DNA of 64,000 bases from Zea mays (GCF_902167145.1 NC_050096.1:199532566-199596565); one strand, 5' to 3'; positions 10,429 to 22,443 are shown, numbered from the stretch's first letter. The notes: generated by a model not told the origin, from the sequence alone. A program made the numbers and translations.

Positions 10429-13247
10429 TCAATCCAAGTTCCGCGAATCTAAGACATTTAGCTCACTACGCAGCCTGCAAAAGGTCTTCTCATCTAGAGG
10501 TTTGGTAAAGATATCGGCTAGCTGGTTCTCGGTGCTAACATGAAACACTTCGATATCTCCCTTTTGCTGGTGGTCTCTCAAAAAGTGATGCCAGATGTCA
10601 ATGTGCTTTGTGCGGCTGTGCTCAACAGGATTTTCCGCCATGCGGATAGCACTCTCATTATCACATAGGAGTGGGACTTTGCTCAGATTGTAGCCAAAGT
10701 CCCTGAGGGTTTGCCTCATCCAAAGTAGTTGCGCGCAACACTATCCTGCGGCAACATACTCGGCCTCAGCGGTGGATAGGGCAACGGAAGTTTGTTTCTT
10801 AGAATTCCATGACACCAGGGACCTTCCTAAGAATTGGCACGTCCCCGATGTACTCTTCCTATCGACCTTACATCCAGCATAGTCGGAGTCTGAATATCCA
10901 ATTAAGTCAAAGGTAGACCCCTTTGGATACCAGATCCCGAAGCAAGGCATAGCAACTAAATATCTAAGAATTCGCTTCACCGCCACTAAGTGACACTCCT
11001 TAGGATCGGATTGAAATCTAGCACACATGCATACGCTAAGCATAATATCCGGTCTACTAGCACATAAGTAAAGTAACGATCCTATCATTGACCAGTATGC
11101 TTTTTGATCAACGGACTTACCTCCTTTGTTGAGGTCGGTGTGTCCATCGGTTCCCATCGGAGTCTTTGCGGGCTTGGCGTCCTTCATCCCAAACCGCTTT
11201 AGCAAGTCTTGCGTGTACTTCGTTTGGGAGATGAAGGTGCCGTCCTTGAGTTGCTTCACTTGGAACCCAAGGAAGTAGTTCAACTCGCCCATCATTGACA
11301 TCTCAAATTTCTGCATCATCACCCTGCTAAACTCTTCACAAGACTTTTTATTAGTAGAACCAAATATTATGTCATCGACATAAATTTGGCACACAAAAAG
11401 ATCACCGTCACAAGTCTTAGTGAAAAGAGTTGGATCGGCTTTCCCAACCTTGAAAGCATTAGCAATTAAGAAATCTCTAAGGCATTCATACCATGCTCTT
11501 GGGGCTTGCTTAAGTCCATAGAGCGCCTTAGAGAGCTTACACACGTGGTCGGGGTACCGTTCATCCTCGAAGCCAGGGGGTTGCTCTACGTACACCTCCT
11601 CCTTGATTGGCCCGTTGAGGAAAGCGCTCTTCACATCCATTTGGAACAATCTGAAAGAATGGTGAGCAGCATATGCTAGCAAAATACGAATGGACTCTAG
11701 CCTAGCCACAGGAGCAAAAGTCTCCTCAAAGTCCAAACCTGCGACTTGGGCATAACCTTTTGCCACAAGTCGAGCCTTGTTCCTTGTCACCACTCCGTGC
11801 TCGTCTTGTTTGTTGCGGAACACCCACTTGGTTCCCACAACATTTTGCTTGGGACGAGGCACCAGTGTCCAAACTTCATTGCGCTTGAAGTTGTTGAGCT
11901 CCTCTTGCATGGCTAACACCCAGTCCGAGTCTAGCAAGGCCTCTTCTACCCTGAAAGGCTCAATAGAAGAGACAAAGGAGTAATGCTCACAAAAATTAAC
12001 TAATCGAGATCGAGTAGTTACTCCCTTGCTAATATCACCCAGAATTTGATCGACGGGATGATCCCTTTGAATCATCGCTCGAACTTGGGTTGGAGGTGCC
12101 GGTTGCGCTTCTTCCTCCATCACATGATCATCTTGTGCTCCCCCTTGATCACACGCCTCCTGTTGATGAACCTGTTCATCGTCTTGAGTTGGGGGATGCA
12201 CCATAGTTGAGGAAGAAGGTTGATCTTGCTCCTTTTGTTCCTGTGGCCGCACATCTCCAATCGCCATGGTGCGTATAGCGGCCGTCGGAACATCTTCTTC
12301 ATCTACATCATCACAATCAACAACTTGCTCTCTTGGAGAGCCATTAGTCTCATCAAATACAACGTCGCTAGAGACTTCAACCAAACCCGATGATTTGTTG
12401 AAGACCCTATACGCCTTTGTATTTGAGTCATAACCTAACCAAAACCCTTCTACAGCTTTAGGAGCAAACTTAGAATTTCTACCCTTCTTCACTAGAATGT
12501 AGCATTTACTCCCAAATACACGAAAGTACGATACATTGGGTTTGTTACCGGTTAGTAGCTCATACGACGTCTTCTTGAGGAGGCGATGAAGGTAGACCCT
12601 GTTGATGGCGTGGCAAGCCGTGTTCACTGCTTCCGACCAAAAGCACTCGGGGATCTTGAACTCTCCTAGCATCGTCCTCGCCATATCGATGAGCGTTCTG
12701 TTCTTCCTCTCTACCACACCATTTTGTTGTGGTGTGTAGGGAGCGAAGAACTCGTGCTTGATCCCTTTAAAAGCTTGTGAAGATTCTTCATCCCCACATG
12801 TGCTAAGCGGCGATGCCACAGCCAGCCCATGCAAGTCTTAGCAATTAAGCATGCATCTAGACCGGCCTCCTCTTTTGCAAAATCAACTAAATAAAGTTTG
12901 TCGTCTAATACACCCTTAAAAGCTAGTGAACCATCACTTCTTCTAAAGACAGACACATCTATATTTGTAAATAGACAATTATATCCTATATTGCATAATT
13001 GACTAACAGATAGCAAGTTATATCCAAGAGACTCAACTAAAAACACATTAGAGATAGAGTGCTCATTTGAAATAGCAATTTTACCTAATCCTTTTACCTT
13101 GCCTTGATTCCCATCACCGAATATTATTGAATCTTGGGAATCCTTGTTTTTGACGTAGGAGGTGAACATTTTCTTCTCCCCCGTCATATGGTTTGTGCAT
13201 CCGCTGTCGATAATCCAGCTTGAACCCCCGGATGCATAAACCTGCAA
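10429..13247 (-). pseudogene. pol: B pol: protease, truncated integrase, RT and RNase H (defective)
   Basis: Read from 13247 down, the frame opens with the copia protease/zinc region (SSWIIDSGCTNHMTGEK) and the GAG-pre-integrase domain ([20 protein letters not shown]). It then jumps straight to the integrase C-terminal side ([15 protein letters not shown]). About 390 bp present in F are missing, including the first catalytic Asp (LLHMDLFGP in F) and the second (SDNG), and the join shifts the frame. RT with YVDDIIFG and RNase H follow in one open frame (10741-12790). A TAG at 10738-10740 replaces a CAG found in G and truncates the last 103 codons (10429-10737). Confidence 0.93.
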
Positions 13248-13254
13248 GGCAAAT

Positions 13255-15535
13255 TTAGGCTTGGGACTTAGGTACCCAACTCTTGTTGGGTCCTACAAGG
13301 TTAGTCACAATTGTCTTAGGGACCCAAATGCAAGTTTTATCACCCTTGCATTTTGCCCCTAATTTCCTAGCAACTATCTTCCTATCCTTTCTACAAATTG
13401 CAAATGAAGCATCACAGGCATGATAAATTGTAGAAGGTTCATTAACTTTCCTAGGAGTATTGACAACATTTCTCCTAGGCATATGATTAACAACATTTTT
13501 TCTAAACACATTTCTACCATGCATATAGGAAGAACTAGAAGCAAACATGGCATGAGAGTCGAAAGCATTATAAGCATTACAACTCCTATCATCATGAACA
13601 TTTCTAGAAAATTTTCTATCATGGTACATGAAAGCATGGTTCTTTTTAGCATTACTTGCCATAGGGGCCTTCCCTTTCTCCTTTGTGGAGATGGAAGCCT
13701 TATGGCTTGTTAAGTTCTTGACTTCCCTCTTGAAGCCAAGACCATCCTTAATTGAGGGGTGTCTACCAATTGTGTAGGCATCCCTTGCAAATTTTAATTT
13801 GTCAAATTCACTTTTGCTAATCTTAAGTTGGGCATTAAGACTAGCAATTTCATCATTTAATTTTGCAATAGAGGCTATGTGTTCACTACAAGCATCAATA
13901 TCAAAATCTTTACACTTATTGCAAATAACATCATTTTCTACACAAGATGTTGATTTACTAGCTATTTCTAACTTGGCATTCAAATCATCATTAATGCTCC
14001 TTAAGTTAGAAATTGTCTCATGGCAAGAAGATAATTCACATGAAAGCATTTCATTTCTTTTAACTTCTAGAGCATGAGATTTTTGTGCTTCTACAAATTT
14101 GTCATGTTCTTCATACAACAAATCCTCTTGCTTTTCTAAAAGCCTATTCTTATCATTCAAGGCATCAATTAATTCATTAATTTTATCTACCTTGGTTCTA
14201 TCTAGGCCCTTAAATAAACATGAATAATCTATTTCATCCTCATCACTAGATTCGTCCTCACTTGAAGAAGCATAAGTAGAGTTTCGAGTACATACCTTCT
14301 TCTCCCTTGCCATAAGGCATGTGTGACGCTCGTTGGGGAAGAGGGATGACTTGTTGAAGGCGGTGGCGGCGAGTCCTTCATTGTCGGAGTCGGAAGAGGA
14401 GCAATCCGAATCCCACTCCTTGCCTAGATGAGCCTCGCCCTTTGCCTTCTTATAGTACTTCTTCTTTTCTCTCTTGTTCCCTTGATCCTGATCACTATCA
14501 TTGTCGGGACAGTTAGCAATAAAATGACCAAGCTTACCACATTTGAAGCATGAGCGCTTCCCCTTTGTCTTGGTCTTGCTTGGCTGCCCCTTGCGACCTT
14601 TTAGCGCCGTCTTGAATCTCTTGATGATGAGTGCCATCTCTTCATCGTTAAGTCCGGCCGCCTCAATTTGTGCCACCTTGCTAGGTAGCGTCTCCTTGCT
14701 TCTTGTTGCCTTGAGGGTAAGAGGTTGAGGCTCATTGATTGGACCATTCAATGCGTCATCCACGTATCTTGCTTCCTTGATCATCATTCGCCCGCTCACG
14801 AATTTTCCAAGTATCTCCTCGGGCGTCATCTTGGTATACCTGGGATTCTCACGAATATTGTTTACAAGATGAGGATCAAGGACAGTAAAAGACCTTAGCA
14901 TTAGGCGCACGACGTCGTGGTCTGTCCATCTTGGTGAGCATGGTGACGTCATTTCCCTCATGTGAGATCTTGAGAGTGTCCCAGATCTGCTTGGCATTGT
15001 CCAAGCCGCTCACCTTGTGGTACTCATCCCTGCACAATGAGGCTAGCAACACAGTAGTAGCTTGTGCGTTTTTATGAATTTGCTCATTGATAAACATGGG
15101 GCTATCACTACTATCAAAATGCATTCCACTCTCCACTATCTCCCATATGCTAGGATGGAGAGAGAACAAGTGACTACACATTTTGTGACTCCAAAATCCG
15201 TAGTCCTCTCCATCAATATGAGGAGGTTTACCAAGTGGAATAGATAATAAATGAGCATTTGTACTTTGAGGAATACGAGAGTAATCAAAAGAAAAGTTTG
15301 AATTAACCGTTTTCTTTTTCTCGTAGTCGTCGTTGTTGTTGTCCTTTTGGGAAGAAGTGGACTCATCGCTGTCGTCATAGTAAATGATCTCCTTGATGCG
15401 TCTTGTCTTCTTCTTCTTCCCATCTTTGCGTCTGTGGCTCGAGCCCGAGTCGTTAGGCTTGTCATCCTTTGGCTCGTTGACGAAGGACTCCTTCTCCTTG
15501 TCGTTGATCACGATTCCCTTCCCCTTAGGATCCAT
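13255..15535 (-). pseudogene. gag: B gag with a 119-bp internal deletion
   Basis: Starts with ATG at 15535 (MDPKGKGIVINDKEKES), shared with C, and ends at TAA 13257-13255. Order: acidic/lysine-rich N-terminus, retrotransposon Gag capsid-like domain (GEDYGFWSHKM..), zinc knuckle CFKCGKLGHFIANCP (about 14514-14556), Ser/Asp-rich linker, coiled-coil region and the family C-terminus WVPKSQA. The capsid domain is broken near 14925: compared with C, 119 bp between two copies of TCCATC are gone, shifting the frame. The downstream part stays open in its own frame to 13255. Confidence 0.93.
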
Positions 15536-15570
15536 CTCTTCGGGCGGTTAGTCCCTTTCTTGAAGAGGAC

Positions 15571-15583
15571 GGCTCTGATACCA
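15571..15583 (-). other. B primer-binding site (initiator Met tRNA)
   Basis: The minus strand reads TGGTATCAGAGCC, complementary to the 3' end of plant initiator methionine tRNA, two bases inside the 5' LTR. It primes minus-strand DNA synthesis. Confidence 0.9.
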
Positions 15584-15585
15584 AT

Positions 15586-16803
15586 TGAGAGCACCTAGAG
15601 GGGGGGGGGGTTAATAGGTGATCCTGTAAAACTCAAAACTTAAGCCACAAAACATGGTTAAGTGTTAGCACAATAATCACCAAGTGGATAGAGAGGAGTC
15701 TCAACAAAACACAACCACAAAGATATCAATCACAGAAATGGCACAGTGGTTTATCCCGTGGTTCGGCCAAGACCAACGCTTGCCTACTCCACGTTGTGGC
15801 GTCCCAACGGACGAGGGTTGCAATCAACCCCTCTCAAGCGGTCCAAAGACCCACTTGAATACCACGGTGTTTTGCTTTGCTTTTCTTAATCCCGTTTGCG
15901 AGGAATCTCCACAACTTGGAGTCTCTCGCCCTTACAAAGATGTTCACAAAGAAGCACGGAGCAAGGGAGGGATTAGCAACTCACACAAGACACAAAGATC
16001 ACAGCAAATACGCACACACAAGACCCAGACTTGAGCTCAAGAGACTAGCACACTAGAACGGAGCTCAAATCACTAGAATGTCGAACAAGTGCGCAAGATT
16101 GGAGTGTGAGTGATCAAGAGTGCTCTAGGAATGCTTGGTTTTCTCCTCCATGCGCCTAGGGGTCCCTTTTATAGCCCCAAGGCAGCTAGGAGCCGTTGAG
16201 AGCAATCTGGGAAGGCTAATCTTGCCTTCTGTCGACTGGCGCACCGGACATGTCCGGTGCCCGATTTCTTTCCATAAACGGCGCAGTCGACCGTTGGCAG
16301 CCTGAGAGCCGTTGGCGCACCGGACATGTCCGGTGCACATCGGACAGTCCGGTGCCTTCTTCTAGCCGTTGGCTCGGCCACGTGTCCCGTGCAGATTGCG
16401 CGGCCGACCGTTGGCCCGGCCGACCGTTGGCTCACCGGACAGTCCGGTGCACACCGGACAGTCCGGTGAATTATAGCCGTACACCGTCGTCGAAGTCCCG
16501 AGAGCAGCCATTTTGCTCGAGCCAGCCTGGCGCACCGGACACTGTCCGGTGCACCACCGGACAGTCCGGTGCTCCCAGACTGAGCAGATTCTTGGCTGCT
16601 CGAGCCAAGACCTTTCCAATCAGATTTTTCCTGTTTCCAGCACTTAGACACAATACATTAGTCTCTAGAACAATGTACTAAGTCCGAGAAACATACTTTT
16701 ATCCTTGATTTGCACTTTGTCCATCATTTTACACTTAGGCACTTGTGTTGGACACTAAATCACCAAAATACTTAGAAATGGCCAAGGGCACATTTCCCTT
16801 TCA
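15586..16803 (-). repeat. B 5' LTR (1218 bp)
   Basis: Pairs with 8424-9639. An 11-base G run (15600-15610) near its inner end is longer than in the other LTR, and the next bases read TTAATAGG instead of TGAATAGG. Palindrome arms here are less eroded than in the 3' LTR. Confidence 0.95.
16167..16173 (-). promoter_or_regulatory. TATA box of B 5' LTR
   Basis: TATAAAA on the minus strand. It would direct the genomic RNA of B toward lower coordinates. Confidence 0.78.
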
Positions 16804-17530
16804 AACATCAATGCAAATGAGAACACAAATTTGTTTTGATTCAAATTCGACATATTTAGATCATTCTTTGCCACCACTTGGTTTGTTTTTGCAAATCAAA
16901 CTCAATTTCCTATCTCTAAGTCAAATTCACTTGATGAGGCATAGAGAAATATATTCCAAGAGAAATTGATCACTGTTTCAAAAACTCCCCCTATTTCCCA
17001 TAATCAAACATTCTCCCCATAAGAGACCAACTTTTGACAAAAAGAGACATTTAGAATTTTGACAAATCAAAAGTCCTTACTCTACTATTTTCAAAATTCT
17101 CAAGTGGTAGCTGATCCATTTGTTGCTTTGGCCTTATTTTCTCCCCCTTTGGCATCAAGCACCAAAACGAGATCATTCTTGGCCCTTAAACCCCATTGCC
17201 TCACCAAAATTGTCAATTAAGAGCAAAAGGCAATAAGAGACATGGAGATGAACTTGGAGTAAGTTACCCTCTTGTCGGAGTGCAGTGGAAGTCTTTCATG
17301 GTCCAAGTCCACCTTTCCCTTTCAATCCACCTTTGAGACTAATTTAAGAACACTCAAGCACATGGTTAGTCTCAAAGGATCAAGTTGTAGCACAACTCCC
17401 CCTAAATATGTGCATCACTTGCAAATGGACTTGTGAGGTCCGGGTAGTGCTTGTACAACTTGAGCATCACAAATAAACAACGAAATGCATACAGAACATG
17501 ATCAGGCATAAAACACATGTATGCTATAAA
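16804..17530 (-). other. C 3' untranslated region, continued after B
   Basis: Resumes the C sequence interrupted at 8423. It parallels B 9690-10428 and holds the same internal PPT-like blocks (about 16986 and 17143-17157, CTCCCCCTTTGGCAT on the plus strand). No gene is seen. Confidence 0.8.
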
Positions 17531-20081
17531 TCAATCCAAGTTCCGCGAATCTAAGACATTTAGTTCACTACGCAGCCTGCAAAAGGTCTTCTCATCTAGA
17601 AGCTTGGTAAAGATATCAGCTAGCTGGTTCTCGGTGCTAACATGGAACACTTCGATATCTCCCTTTTGTTGGTGATCTCTCAGAAAGTGATGCCGGATGT
17701 CTATGTGCTTTGTGCGGCTGTGTTCAACAGGATTATCTGCCATGCGGATAGCACTCTCATTATCACATAGGAGTGGGACTTTGCTCAGATTGTAGCCAAA
17801 GTCCCGGAGGGTTTGCCTCATCCAAAGTAGTTGCGCGCAACACTGTCCTGCGGCAACATACTCGGCCTCAGCGGTGGATAGGGCAATGGAAGTTTGTTTC
17901 TTAGAACTCCAGGACACCAGGGACCTTCCTAAGAATTGGCACGTCCCTGATGTACTCTTCCTATCGACCTTGCATCCAGCATAATCGGAGTCTGAATATC
18001 CAATCAAGTCAAAGGTAGACCCCTTTGGATACCAGATCCCGAAGCAAGGCGTAGTAACTAAATATCTAAGAATTCGCTTCACTACCACTAAGTGACACTC
18101 CCTTGGATCGGATTGAAATCTAGCACACATGCATACACTAAGCATAATATCCGGTCTACTAGCACATAAGTAAAGCAAGGAACCTATCATAGACCGGTAT
18201 GCTTTTTGATCAACAGACTTACCTCCCTTGTTGAGGTCGACGTGTCCGTCAGTGGAGTCTTTGCGGGCTTGGCGTCCTTCATCCCAAAACGCTTGATCAA
18301 GTCTTGCGTGTACTTCGTTTGGGAGATGAATGCCATCCTTGAGTTGCTTCACTTGGAACCCAAGGAAGTAGTTCAACTCGCCCATCATCGACATTTCAAA
18401 CTTTTGAGTCATCACCCTGCTATACTCTTCACAAGACTTTTGGTTAGTAGAACCAAATATTATGTCATCGACATAAATTTGGCACACAAATAAATCGCCA
18501 TCACATGTCTTGGTGAATAAAGTTGGATCGGCTTTCCCAACCTTGAAAGCATTAGCAATTAAAAAGTCTCTAAGGCATTCATACCATGCTCTTGGGGTTT
18601 GCTTAAGTCCATAGAGCGCCTTAGAAAGCTTACACACGTGGTTGGGGTACCGTTCGTCCTCAAAGCCAGGGGGTTGCTCTACGTACACCTCCTCCTTGAT
18701 TGGCCCGTTGAGGAAAGCGCTCTTCACATCCATTTGGAACAACCTGAAAGAATGGTGAGCGGCATAGGCTAACAATATGTGAATTGACTCTAGCCTAGCC
18801 ATAGGAGGAAACGTCTCCTCAAAGTCCAAAACTGCGACTTGGGCATAACCTTTTGCCACAAGTCGTGCCTTGTTCCTTGTCACCACCCCGTGCTCGTCCT
18901 GTTTGTTGCGAAACACCCACTTGGTTCCCACAACGTTTTGCTTGGGACGTGGCACCAGTGTCCAAACTTCATTTCTCTTGAAATTGTTGAGCTCCTCCTG
19001 CATGGCCAACACCAAGTCCGGATCTAGCAAGGCCTCTTCTACCCTGAAAGGCTCAATAGAAGAGACAAAAGAGTAATGCTCACAAAAATTAACTAATCTA
19101 GAGCGAGTAGTTACTCCCTTGCTTATATCACCCAATATCTGATCGACGGGATGATTCCTTTGAATCGTCGCTCGAACTTGAGTTGGAGGGGCTTGAGGTG
19201 CTTCTTCCTCCATAACATGATCATCTTGTGCTCCCCCTTGATTACACGCCTCTTCTTGATGAACCTGTTCATCATCTTGAGTTGGGGGATACACCATTGT
19301 TGAGGAAGAAGGTTGATCTTGCTCTTGGTGTTCCTGTGGTCGCACATCTCCAATCGCCATGGTGCGTATTGCGGCCGTTGGAACATCTTCTTCATCTACA
19401 TCATCAAGATCAACAACTTGCTCTCTTGGAGAGCCATTAGTTTCATCAAATACAACATCGCTAGAGACTTCAACCAAACCCGATGATTTTTTGAAGACCC
19501 TATACGCCTTTGTATTTGAGTCATAACCTAACAAAAACCCTTCTACAGCTTTGGGAGCAAATTTGGAATTCCTACCTTTCTTCACTAGAATGTAGCATTT
19601 ACTCCCAAATACACGAAAGTATGAAACATTGGGTTTGTTACCGGTTAGAAGCTCATACGAAGTCTTCTTGAGGAGGCGATGAAGGTAGACTCGGTTTATG
19701 GCGTGGCAAGCCGTGTTCACGGCTTCCGACCAAAACCGCTCGGGGGTCTTGAACTCTCCAAGCATCGTCCTCGCCATGTCAATGAGTGTCATGTTCTTCC
19801 TCTCTACTACACCATTTTGCTGTGGTGTGTAAGGAGCGAAGAACTCGTGCTTGATTCCCTCCTCCTTAAGATACTCCTCCACTTGAAGATTCTTGAACTC
19901 GGACCCGTTGTCGCTCCTTATCTTCTTCACCTTGAGCTCAAACTCATTTTGAGCTCTCCTTAGGAAGCGCTTGAGGGTCCCTTGGGTTTTAGATTTATCT
20001 TGCAAAAAGAATACCCAAGTGAAGCGGGAAAATCATCAACTATAACAAGACCATACTTACTTCCTCCTATGGTTAGGTAGG
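17531..20081 (-). pseudogene. pol: C pol, 3' part: integrase C-terminal half, RT and RNase H
   Basis: Downstream part of the C pol gene, cut at 20081 by E. From 20005 down to 17531 it is one open frame: integrase second Asp (SDNGSEF) and Glu side ([11 protein letters not shown]), the acidic linker, RT with YVDDIIFG, and RNase H ending NVLDSRNLD. Near 20025 a one-base loss relative to relatives shifts the frame just after the GLVIVDD motif. In RT a 2-base loss near 18330 and a 7-base loss near 18250 cancel each other, leaving about 29 residues read in the wrong frame. The product would not be active even without E. Confidence 0.9.
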
Positions 20082-20579
20082 TGTCGAGGGCCATAATTAG
20101 GGGTACCCCCAAGACTCCTAATCTCAGCTGGTAACCCCCATCAGCACAAAGCTGCAAAGGCCTGATGGGTGCGATTAAGTCAAGGCTCGGTCCACTCGAG
20201 GGACACGATCTCGCCTCGCCCGAGCCCAGCCTTGGGCAAGGGCAGCCGACCCTAGAGGATTCACGTCTCGCCCGAGGGCCCCCTCAAGCGACGGACACAC
20301 CTTCGGCTCGCCCGAGGCCCAGTCTTCACCGAGAAGCAACCTTGACCAGATCGCCACGCCAACCGACCGTATCGCAGGAGCATTTAATGCAAAGGTGGCC
20401 TGACACCTTATCCTGACGCACGCCCTTCAGTCGATTGAGCTGAAGTGACCGCAGTCACTTCGCCGCTCCACTGACCAGTCTGACAAGAAGACAGCGCCGC
20501 CCGCGTCGCTGCGACTGCTGTGCCACTCGACAGAGTAAGGCTGACAGCGGCCAAGTCCGGCCTCGGGCGCCATAGGAAG

Positions 20580-20900
20580 CTCCGCCTCGCCCGACCCAGG
20601 GCTCGGACTCGGGCTCGACCCCGGAAGACGACGAACTCTGCCTCGCCCGACCCAGGGCTCGGACTCGGGCTCGGCCCCGGAAGACGACGAACTCCGCCTC
20701 GCCCGACCCCAGGGCTCGGACTCGGCCTCGGCCCCGGAAGACGACAAACTCCGCCTCGCCCGACCCCAGGGCTCGGACTCGGCCTCGGCCTCAGCCGACG
20801 GTCTCCGTCTCGTCCGACCCAAGGGCTCGGACTCGACCTCGACCTCGGAAGACAGACTCGACCTCGACCTTGGAGGAGCCTCCGCCTCGCCCTACCTAGG
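20580..20900. repeat. Tandem ~60-bp GC-rich repeats in E 5' LTR
   Basis: About five copies of a unit containing CTCCGCCTCGCCCGACCC, AGGGCTCGGACTCGG and CCGGAAGACGA, with the last copies more diverged. The same array lies in the 3' LTR (about 55767-56085) and in the LTR of A (about 63778-64000). It is U3 structure of the family and causes long spurious frames on both strands. Confidence 0.85.
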
Positions 20901-21280
20901 GCTCGGACCGACCACGTCACATGAGGGGCCATCATTACCCTACCCCTAGCTAGCTCTGGCTACGGGGAACAAGACCGGCGTCCCAACTGGCTTGCCCCGG
21001 TAAAACAAATAATGATGGCGCCCCGCGTGCTCCATGACGACGATGGCTCTCAGCCCCCTTATGGAAGCAAGGAGACGTCAGCAAGGACTCGACAGCCCCG
21101 ACAGCTGTCCTTCCGCAAGGCTCCGGTGCTCCTCCGACGGCCACGACATCACACGAACAGGGTGCCAAAACCTCTCTGGCTGCCACGACGGCATGTACTT
21201 AGGGCACTAGCTCCTCTCTGCTAGACACGTTAGCACGCTGCTACATCTCCCATTGTACACCTGGACCCTCTCCTTACGCC

Positions 21281-21287
21281 TATAAAA
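21281..21287 (+). promoter_or_regulatory. TATA box of E 5' LTR
   Basis: TATAAAA in ACGCCTATAAAAGAAAG, about 290 bp before the LTR end, the same place as in the 3' LTR (56468). Confidence 0.75.
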
Positions 21288-21578
21288 GAAAGATCCAGGG
21301 CCCTCTTACAAAGGGTTGGCCGCGCGGGGGAGGACGGGACGACGCGCGCGTAAGCCTCTCGCTCCCTCCCACGCGGACGCTTGTAACCCCCTACTGCAAG
21401 CGCACCCGACCTGGGCACGGGACAAACACGAAGGCCGCGGGTTTCCCCTCTTACGTCTGTCTCCCTCCGGGCTTTCCCCCCTTCGCGCTCCATCTCGCGC
21501 CGACCCATCTGGGCTGGGGCACGCGGCGACAATTTACTCGTCGGTCCAGGGACCCCCCGGGGTCGAAACGCCGACAGT

Positions 21579-21596
21579 TGGCGCGCCAGGTAGGGG
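21579..21596 (+). other. E primer-binding site (tRNA not assigned)
   Basis: TGGCGCGCCAGGTAGGGG begins two bases after the LTR. TGG pairs with a tRNA CCA tail; I could not assign the tRNA with confidence. It differs from the initiator-Met site of the other elements here. Confidence 0.75.
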
Positions 21597-21699
21597 CCTG
21601 CTGCGTGTTGACGAACAGCTTCCCGTCAAGCTCCAGATGGGTAGTCTCTAGCAACCTTTCCAGCCCGGGACGGTGCTCCGTTTCGGGAGCCTTGAGTTC

Positions 21700-22443
21700 A
21701 TGTCCCTCAACGGCAGCTACGACATGATACTCCTTCCCCCGCCGCGCGACAGTGACAATGGCGGCCGACAACCCGCCCGCCGGCGGTGGAATCGACGACG
21801 TCTTCCCCACGTGGTGGAAGAGCAACATTCGGGTTTGTCCCGTCGCCTCCCCCACCGACGGAGGAGGACGTGGGGCAACCAAGGCCAAGCAGGAGGCGGC
21901 ACATTGTCGGCTGTCGAGAGAGTCGACGACGCCGACACCCCAACGGGGGATACGTCGGGCATCAACTTCGTGTCTGAGACGAAGACGAGCGCCGTTTCCC
22001 CGCAACACGCCAACTCCAAGCGGACGGACGACGCCAGCACGCTCGCAAAGGACTTGCTGGGCGTCACCCTCGTACCTGAGACGACGGTACAGTCTGCCCC
22101 TAACGTGACTTCGTCACCGCCCATCGACCAAGAGGTACCGACCGATTCCCATCTCGTGCCTTTTGGATTCAGCCTCGACCCACCAAGCGACTTCGCTTCG
22201 GTGGACGCTTTCACAGAGGCGAGTCCAAACACTTCGGGGTACGGTATGCGGTCACCCTGGGACCGGCTGACAGCCGTCTCGACCTACGGTCCCTCGGGTT
22301 CCGAGGAAGATGACGAGCCCGACTTTTGTTGGGATTTCTCCGGACTTGGTAACCCCAGTGCCATGCGAGACTTCATGACTGCATGCGACTACTGCCTTTC
22401 CGGTTGTTCCGACGGTAGCCGCAGCCTCGGCGACGAGGACTGC
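21700..22443 (+). CDS. gag: E gag, N-terminal part (interrupted by D)
   Basis: The first ATG in the open frame is at 21700 (MSLNGSYDMILLPPPRD); the frame is open upstream to 21673 without an ATG. It is hydrophilic, Pro/Ser/Asp-rich and shows no known motif. It stays open to the D insertion at 22443, and the same frame resumes exactly at 36142 beyond D, so this is the N-terminal part of Gag. The choice of start is uncertain: another ATG in a different frame (21752-21760) opens a shorter frame. Confidence 0.65.

Larger units (their letters stand above)
8424..16803 (-). mobile_element. Element B: complete Opie-like Sirevirus, minus strand, inserted in C
   Basis: Both LTRs are present (8424-9639 and 15586-16803), flanked by a perfect 5-bp duplication AACAT (8419-8423 and 16804-16808). 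The host on both sides is the 3' untranslated region of C. The LTRs differ at roughly 18 sites by eye, about 1.5%. The element is defective: gag has a 119-bp deletion, integrase lacks about 390 bp including two catalytic residues, and pol has a stop near its end. It would need helper proteins to move. Confidence 0.96.
20082..21576 (+). repeat. E 5' LTR (1495 bp, Huck-like)
   Basis: Starts TGTCGAGGGCCATAATTA and ends CGAAACGCCGACA. It pairs with 55269-56764; I count 15 differences in the first ~540 bp (about 2.8%). The middle (about 20580-20900) is a tandem array of a ~60-bp GC-rich unit (CTCCGCCTCGCCCGACCCAG core). The TATA box is at 21281. Confidence 0.94.

Noticed and set aside
15571..15583. 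Match to initiator Met tRNA as a tRNA gene
   Set aside because: Only the 3' acceptor complement is present, next to an LTR; it is a primer-binding site (likewise 48501, 59828 and 32102).
20408..20935. Long Pro/Ser/Arg-rich frames within the Huck-like LTRs (also 55595-56122, 63610-63998)
   Set aside because: They translate the ~60-bp GC-rich tandem repeat and are open in several frames on both strands; no start or domain evidence.
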